Below the pieces are notes generated by a model, which searched no databases, had not been told where the DNA came from, and saw only the letters and a list, made by a program, of their open reading frames with translations. Positions 60,770 through 64,000 of a stretch of 64,000 nucleotides of DNA are shown here, in pieces. Position 1 is the stretch's first letter, and each line of letters opens with the position of its first letter. The DNA is from Labilithrix sp. (GTDB taxonomy: Bacteria > Myxococcota_A > Polyangia > Polyangiales > Polyangiaceae), in assembly GCA_019637155.1 (NCBI GenBank), contig JAHBWE010000001.1:620001-684000 (forward strand), written 5' to 3'. The translations under genes were made by a program, and so were the position numbers.

Positions 60770-61531
60770 GTGCGCGCGGCGATGCTCTTCGGCATGCTCT
60801 TCGCGACGCTGACGCTGGTGAGCACGGTCGCGGCGGCGCCGCGTCATCGTCCGCGCGCGCGCACGACGAAGCCGAAGCCTGCGACGAAGAAGGTCACGCC
60901 CGTCGCGCCGCCTGCACCTGTAGAGCCTGCACCTGCACCTGTACAGGCACCGGTGCTCGTGGCGCACGATACGGACAAGGTGATCGCACCGCCGCCCGAT
61001 CCGCTCCGTCGTTTCACGGTGGGGATCAATCCGCTGCCGATCATCGCCGGTCGTTACGGCGTCAACGTCGAAGTGCTGCCGTTCCGGCATCACGCGATCG
61101 TGGGGACGGCGTTCTACCAGACCTTCACGCCGCGGATGCTGGAGGTGCTGATGCCTTCGGTGGTCGACGTGAGCCGCGGCGCCGACGCGAGGTTCGGCGG
61201 CGAGCTCGGCTACCGCGTCTACTCCGGCGATCGCGGCGCGCACGGGTTCTTCGCCGGCGTCTCGGGCGTGGCGATGCCGCTCGCGCTGCCGCGGCTCACG
61301 CCGGACTTCCGCTCCGAGGTCGTGTCGTTCCACGCGTTCGGCGGCGCGCTCGACGTCGGCGTGCAGGTGCAGACGAGCTGGGGCTTCACCGTCGGCGGCG
61401 GCATCGGCGCGATGTACCTCGCCTACGATCCGCCGAGGTCCGCGACGCCGCCGCCGGGCGCGCCGAACGTGAACGTGACCGCGCCGCACGTGCTGCCGCG
61501 GCTCCTCCTCTCCGCGGGCTGGTCGTTCTGA
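60770..61531 (+). CDS. Secreted beta-barrel-like protein
   Basis: The 253-residue product uses GTG 60770 (MRAAMLFGMLFATLTLVSTVAAA), giving a signal peptide. A Pro/Ala/Lys linker (KPKPATKKVTPVAPPAPVEP) precedes a domain of alternating strands (FTVGINPLPIIAGRYGVNVEVLP, HAIVGTAFYQTF, FGGELGYRVY, FAGVSGVAMPLAL, DVGVQVQTSWGFTVGGGIGAMYLAY) ending SAGWSF with a terminal Phe, typical of outer-membrane barrels such as DUF3575-like proteins. It is divergent from the 60516 gene over 253 bp, which must hold both promoters; no element was recognised there. Confidence 0.78.
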   Translation: MRAAMLFGMLFATLTLVSTVAAAPRHRPRARTTKPKPATKKVTPVAPPAPVEPAPAPVQAPVLVAHDTDKVIAPPPDPLRRFTVGINPLPIIAGRYGVNVEVLPFRHHAIVGTAFYQTFTPRMLEVLMPSVVDVSRGADARFGGELGYRVYSGDRGAHGFFAGVSGVAMPLALPRLTPDFRSEVVSFHAFGGALDVGVQVQTSWGFTVGGGIGAMYLAYDPPRSATPPPGAPNVNVTAPHVLPRLLLSAGWSF

Positions 61532-61554
61532 TTCGGCTCTGATTCGGCTCTGGT

Positions 61555-62463
61555 TCAGGGCGCGGTGTCGGCCTGATCGGAGAACCACGCGCTCGCGTGG
61601 CTGTCGATCATGCCTGCGCCCATCGCGCGCCACGTCATCGACGTCCACGACCCCTTGTTGAGGATGACGTCGTTGTGGAGCGCGCTGCTCTGCCAGATCG
61701 AGATCGCCTGCCTCGAGTCGAGGACGAGGCCCGCGCTGATCTCGCCCGGCTGGCCGATCGTGATCTCGAAGCCGGTCCCCTTGAAGCCCGCGATCTCCTG
61801 CGGCTTGTACCACATGCATTTCGCCTGGGCGTGGTCGGCGGTGTAGCAGCACGGGGTCCACGGACCGTTGGAGGTCCAACTATGTCCGTTGCACGCGGGC
61901 GAGACGCGCGGCGACGACCGGAGATCGTTCACGTGCGCGGCGGCGACCTTCGACAGCGACTTCGAGATCGGGATCGGCGGGAGGCCGTTCTGGCCGCGGT
62001 ACGTGTTGATCGCGTTCGCGAGCTCGAGCCCGCGCGCGTCGATCCCGGACGGCGGTTGCGGTTGCGGCTGGGGTTGCGGTTGCGGCTGGGGCTGCGGAGG
62101 GACGGGCCACGGCAACGGCGGGGCGCCGCCTTTCAGGAGATCGTTCAGCAGCGTGAGCCACGGGTTGTAGGGTTGGCCCGGCTGCTGCGAAGGCGCGGGT
62201 GCCGGCGCAGGCGCAGGCGCAGGCGCGGGTGCCGGCGCGGGCGCGGGTGCCGGCGCAGGCGCGGGGGCCGGTGCGGGCGCGGGCGCGGGTTGGTAGCCGG
62301 GTTGCGGGTACGACGGATAGGGCTGCGGCTGCTGTTGCGGCGGGTAGTAGTACGGGTACGGCTGCTGCGGTGGTGGCTGCGTCTGCGCGGAGGTGCTGGT
62401 GCTTGGCAGGTGACAGGCCACACCGAGGGTGAAGACGAGAGCGAAGGGGACCGCGCGACGCAT
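61555..62463 (-). CDS. CAP-domain lipoprotein with Pro/Gln/Tyr and Ala-Pro repeats
   Basis: The 302-residue product starts MRRAVPFALVFTLGVAC, a lipoprotein signal. Then come a YPYYYPPQQQPQPYPSY tract, an (Ala-Pro)n run (nt 62190-62290) and a (Pro-Gln)n run. The C-terminal 150 residues form a CAP/SCP domain: LELANAINTYRGQNGLPPI, LSKVAAAHVNDL, CNGHSWTSNG, QEIAGFKG, and IWQSSALHNDVILNKG. Four cysteines likely form disulfides. CAP proteins act outside the cell, with roles from membrane binding to proteolysis. A perfect 18-bp palindrome lies 31 bp upstream of the start. Confidence 0.9.
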   Translation of the reverse strand: MRRAVPFALVFTLGVACHLPSTSTSAQTQPPPQQPYPYYYPPQQQPQPYPSYPQPGYQPAPAPAPAPAPAPAPAPAPAPAPAPAPAPAPAPSQQPGQPYNPWLTLLNDLLKGGAPPLPWPVPPQPQPQPQPQPQPQPPSGIDARGLELANAINTYRGQNGLPPIPISKSLSKVAAAHVNDLRSSPRVSPACNGHSWTSNGPWTPCCYTADHAQAKCMWYKPQEIAGFKGTGFEITIGQPGEISAGLVLDSRQAISIWQSSALHNDVILNKGSWTSMTWRAMGAGMIDSHASAWFSDQADTAP

Positions 62464-62493
62464 GGGCGGCGAGCCTAGCAGCGATGGGTCCTG

Positions 62494-62511
62494 GATCGTG
62501 CGCGCACGATC
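62494..62511. promoter_or_regulatory. Perfect 18-bp palindrome upstream of the CAP gene
   Basis: GATCGTGCGCGCACGATC is fully self-complementary and lies 31-48 bp upstream of the CAP-gene ATG, a distance suited to an operator over the promoter. A related half GATCG appears again downstream near 62564 and 62572. The binding protein is unknown. Confidence 0.5.
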
Positions 62512-62530
62512 GCGCGGCGCGCGTCTCTTC

Positions 62531-62562
62531 TGGAAGACACCAGTCCTGGAAGACACCAGTCC
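62531..62562. repeat. 16-bp tandem duplication
   Basis: TGGAAGACACCAGTCC occurs twice back to back (62531-62546 and 62547-62562) in the intergenic region between the divergent CAP and M23 genes. Its copies are identical. No known element was recognised. Confidence 0.85.
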
Positions 62563-62710
62563 GATCGCGCGGATCGTGGACCGCCGGCTCGGGCACGCGC
62601 CGGAGGCGATTGCGCAATTCGTATTCTGAAGCCGGAAAATACGGCCGAAACGAGGCTCTTTCAGATTCAGATATGCGGCATACAGCGTGCTCCACATCGC
62701 CGTAAGTGCG

Positions 62711-63565
62711 ATGAAGAACTGGCTCCTTCTGCTGCTCGTCTGCCTCACCGTCCTCGCGCCGATCGGCTGTGCTGTACCGCTCGAAGAAGAGGAGGAGGAG
62801 CAAGGCTCGACCGAGAGCAGCATCGTCTCCGCGGCCGGCGGCGCGTGCCCGACCGACGGGCGCATGTCGCAGGGCTTCAAGAAGGGTCACGACGGCGTCG
62901 ATCTCGCGAACGCGAAGGGGACGCCGATCTTCGCGGTCGCGGCCGGCGTGGTCACGGCGTCGGGTCCGGCGCAGGGTTATGGCCAGTGGATCCGCATCAA
63001 GCACGACGACGGCAGCATGACGGAGTACGGCCACATGTACCGGCGCGACGTGAAGGTCGGCGTTCGCGTGAAGGCGGGGCAGCGCATCGCGCTCATGGGG
63101 TCCGAGGGTCGTTCGACGGGTCCGCATCTCCATCTCCGCACGTACCGCAGCGCCAACAAGACGGGCTCCGGCAACGGCATCAGCCCGACCGAGTACCTCA
63201 AGGCGCGCGGCGTCTCGTTGCCTTGCAAGCCGAGCGGCGCGACGCTCACGGACGACGACGTCGCCCCGCCGGGCGCAAAGGACGACGGCGCCGACGGCGA
63301 CGACGAGAACGACGGCGTCACGGTCGACGTCTGGAAGACGACCGACGTCCGCGCCTCGGCAGAGACGGACGCAGACGTCATCGGCAAAGCGACGGCGAAG
63401 AAGAGCTACCCGGCGGTCTGCTGGACGACCGGCGACACGGTCTCCTCGAACGGCTACGAGCACGACCGCTGGGTAAAGATCGACGCCGACGGCGCCGTCG
63501 GCTTCGTGAGCGGCATCTTCTTGAAGGGCGATCAAACGGGCAACATCACGACGGAGTGCCCCTAG
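62711..63565 (+). CDS. M23 peptidase lipoprotein with SH3-like domain
   Basis: The 284-residue product starts at ATG 62711 with the lipoprotein signal MKNWLLLLLVCLTVLAPIGC, followed by an acidic spacer (LEEEEEEQGSTESS). The LytM/M23 domain has GHDGVDLA with the zinc His and Asp, the central GQRIALMGSEG and HLHLRTY carrying the HxH pair, so the active site is complete. After an acidic linker (DDGADGDDENDG) comes a C-terminal bacterial SH3-like domain (DVWKTTDVRASAETDADVIG, DRWVKIDADGAVGFVSGIF). It should cut peptidoglycan peptide crosslinks at the cell surface or in prey walls. Confidence 0.92.
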   Translation: MKNWLLLLLVCLTVLAPIGCAVPLEEEEEEQGSTESSIVSAAGGACPTDGRMSQGFKKGHDGVDLANAKGTPIFAVAAGVVTASGPAQGYGQWIRIKHDDGSMTEYGHMYRRDVKVGVRVKAGQRIALMGSEGRSTGPHLHLRTYRSANKTGSGNGISPTEYLKARGVSLPCKPSGATLTDDDVAPPGAKDDGADGDDENDGVTVDVWKTTDVRASAETDADVIGKATAKKSYPAVCWTTGDTVSSNGYEHDRWVKIDADGAVGFVSGIFLKGDQTGNITTECP

Positions 63566-63707
63566 CGCGCACGCCACGCCAAGGCCGCTCCGCGCGCGGC
63601 GACGCCGCGGCCAATCTCGGCGACCGCTGCGTCCGCATGCCGGTCGCTACGCGATGACGCGGCCGGTCTCGCCGCGCGGTGGCGTCCGCGGGTCGGTCGC
63701 TATGTCG

Positions 63708-64000
63708 CTACGCGAAGTGCGTGGCGGCGATGCGGCCGATGTCGGCGAGCGCGGTGGCGTCCGCGTGGCCGTCGCTGAGGTAGGCGGTGACGAGGATCGG
63801 TGCGCGTCCCGGCGGCGATACGATCGCGACGTCGTTCGTCGCGCCGCGGGGGCCGGTCCCGGTCTTGTCGCCGGCGGCCGCGCTCCAGTCGGCGGGGAAG
63901 CCGGCGCGGAGGCGGTCTTTGCCTGTCGTCGATGCGCGGAGCCAGCCGAGCAGTCGCTCGCGGCTCGTGGTCGTGAGCGCCTCGCCGCAGAGGAGCGCGC
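63708..64000 (-). CDS. Class A beta-lactamase, C-terminal part
   Basis: This minus-strand frame runs off the right edge, so only the last 97 codons are present. It reads LLCGEALTTTSRERLLGWL, then WSAAAGDKTGTGPRGATNDVAIV and APILVTAYLSD, ending DIGRIAATHFA. The KTG motif of class A serine beta-lactamases and its following GTG-like strand are intact, with the order expected after the omega loop. The Ser-x-x-Lys and SDN motifs lie beyond the window. The enzyme would hydrolyse penicillin-type antibiotics in the periplasm. Confidence 0.9.
   Translation of the reverse strand, partial: ALLCGEALTTTSRERLLGWLRASTTGKDRLRAGFPADWSAAAGDKTGTGPRGATNDVAIVSPPGRAPILVTAYLSDGHADATALADIGRIAATHFA

Noticed and set aside
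62190..62290. Microsatellite-like GC repeat as a non-coding element
   Set aside because: It is the in-frame Ala-Pro tract of the CAP-domain lipoprotein and is described there.

Overview
The window is a GC-rich (about 70 percent) bacterial chromosome segment, most likely from a myxobacterium (Myxococcota, probably Polyangia). The reasons are the very high share of lipoproteins with short alpha-helical signal peptides and low-complexity linkers, a Hanks-type Ser/Thr kinase, an FHA-GGDEF protein, a sigma-54 regulator, collagen-like and fibronectin-like lipoproteins, and many secreted proteins of unknown function. No rRNA, tRNA, CRISPR array, phage or complete insertion sequence was recognised.

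Layout. 1-3.5 kb: a truncated lipoprotein gene, a secreted unknown protein coupled to a VanW protein, and a ribbon-helix-helix/GNAT toxin-antitoxin pair with a visible palindromic operator. 3.7-13.5 kb: a giant alpha-2-macroglobulin lipoprotein and penicillin-binding protein 1C, a classical functional pair, here separated by a divergent FHA-diguanylate cyclase. 13.5-14.3 kb: a non-coding stretch with an 81-bp tandem duplication, a Rieske-protein remnant and a strong palindrome. 14.3-17.5 kb: two envelope proteins, including the first of two paralogous beta-propeller lipoproteins. 17.4-26.4 kb: a long minus-strand run (pirin, RNase HII, fibronectin-type lipoprotein, lipoprotein, TPR-like protein, Ser/Thr kinase, SDR lacking an ordinary start codon, membrane protein). 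26.6-34.3 kb: hydrolases, a cytochrome-like lipoprotein, a membrane-anchored nuclease-like protein, a trypsin-like protease with calcium-type acidic repeats, and a GST. 34.3-42.7 kb: a glutamate-synthase-like gene broken by an internal deletion, a histidine kinase with a degenerate catalytic domain, an SGNH esterase, a collagen-like lipoprotein, SmpB and the second beta-propeller lipoprotein.

42.8-48.3 kb is the most coherent system: an RNA-repair island, rtcR (CARF/sigma-54 activator), a divergent TraB/TIKI-type membrane protein, rtcB ligase, and an rtcA cyclase carrying an extra N-terminal domain that resembles MJ1316 (RNA cyclic-end recognition). The same spaced palindrome, GGATA-N6-TATCC, lies both between rtcR and the traB-like gene and upstream of a good sigma-54 promoter in front of rtcB. 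This suggests that the membrane protein belongs to the RtcR regulon. A decayed AbiEi-type antitoxin fragment abuts the island.

48.3-64 kb: a DHFR-like reductase, hydrolases, sterol desaturase, nucleotide cyclase, HugZ-like protein, an EamA transporter, envelope proteins of unknown function (including a translationally coupled three-gene cassette), a CAP-domain lipoprotein, an M23 peptidase and the C-terminus of a class A beta-lactamase. Starts were moved from the longest frame wherever a signal peptide, ribosome-binding site or neighbouring gene pointed to a better one.
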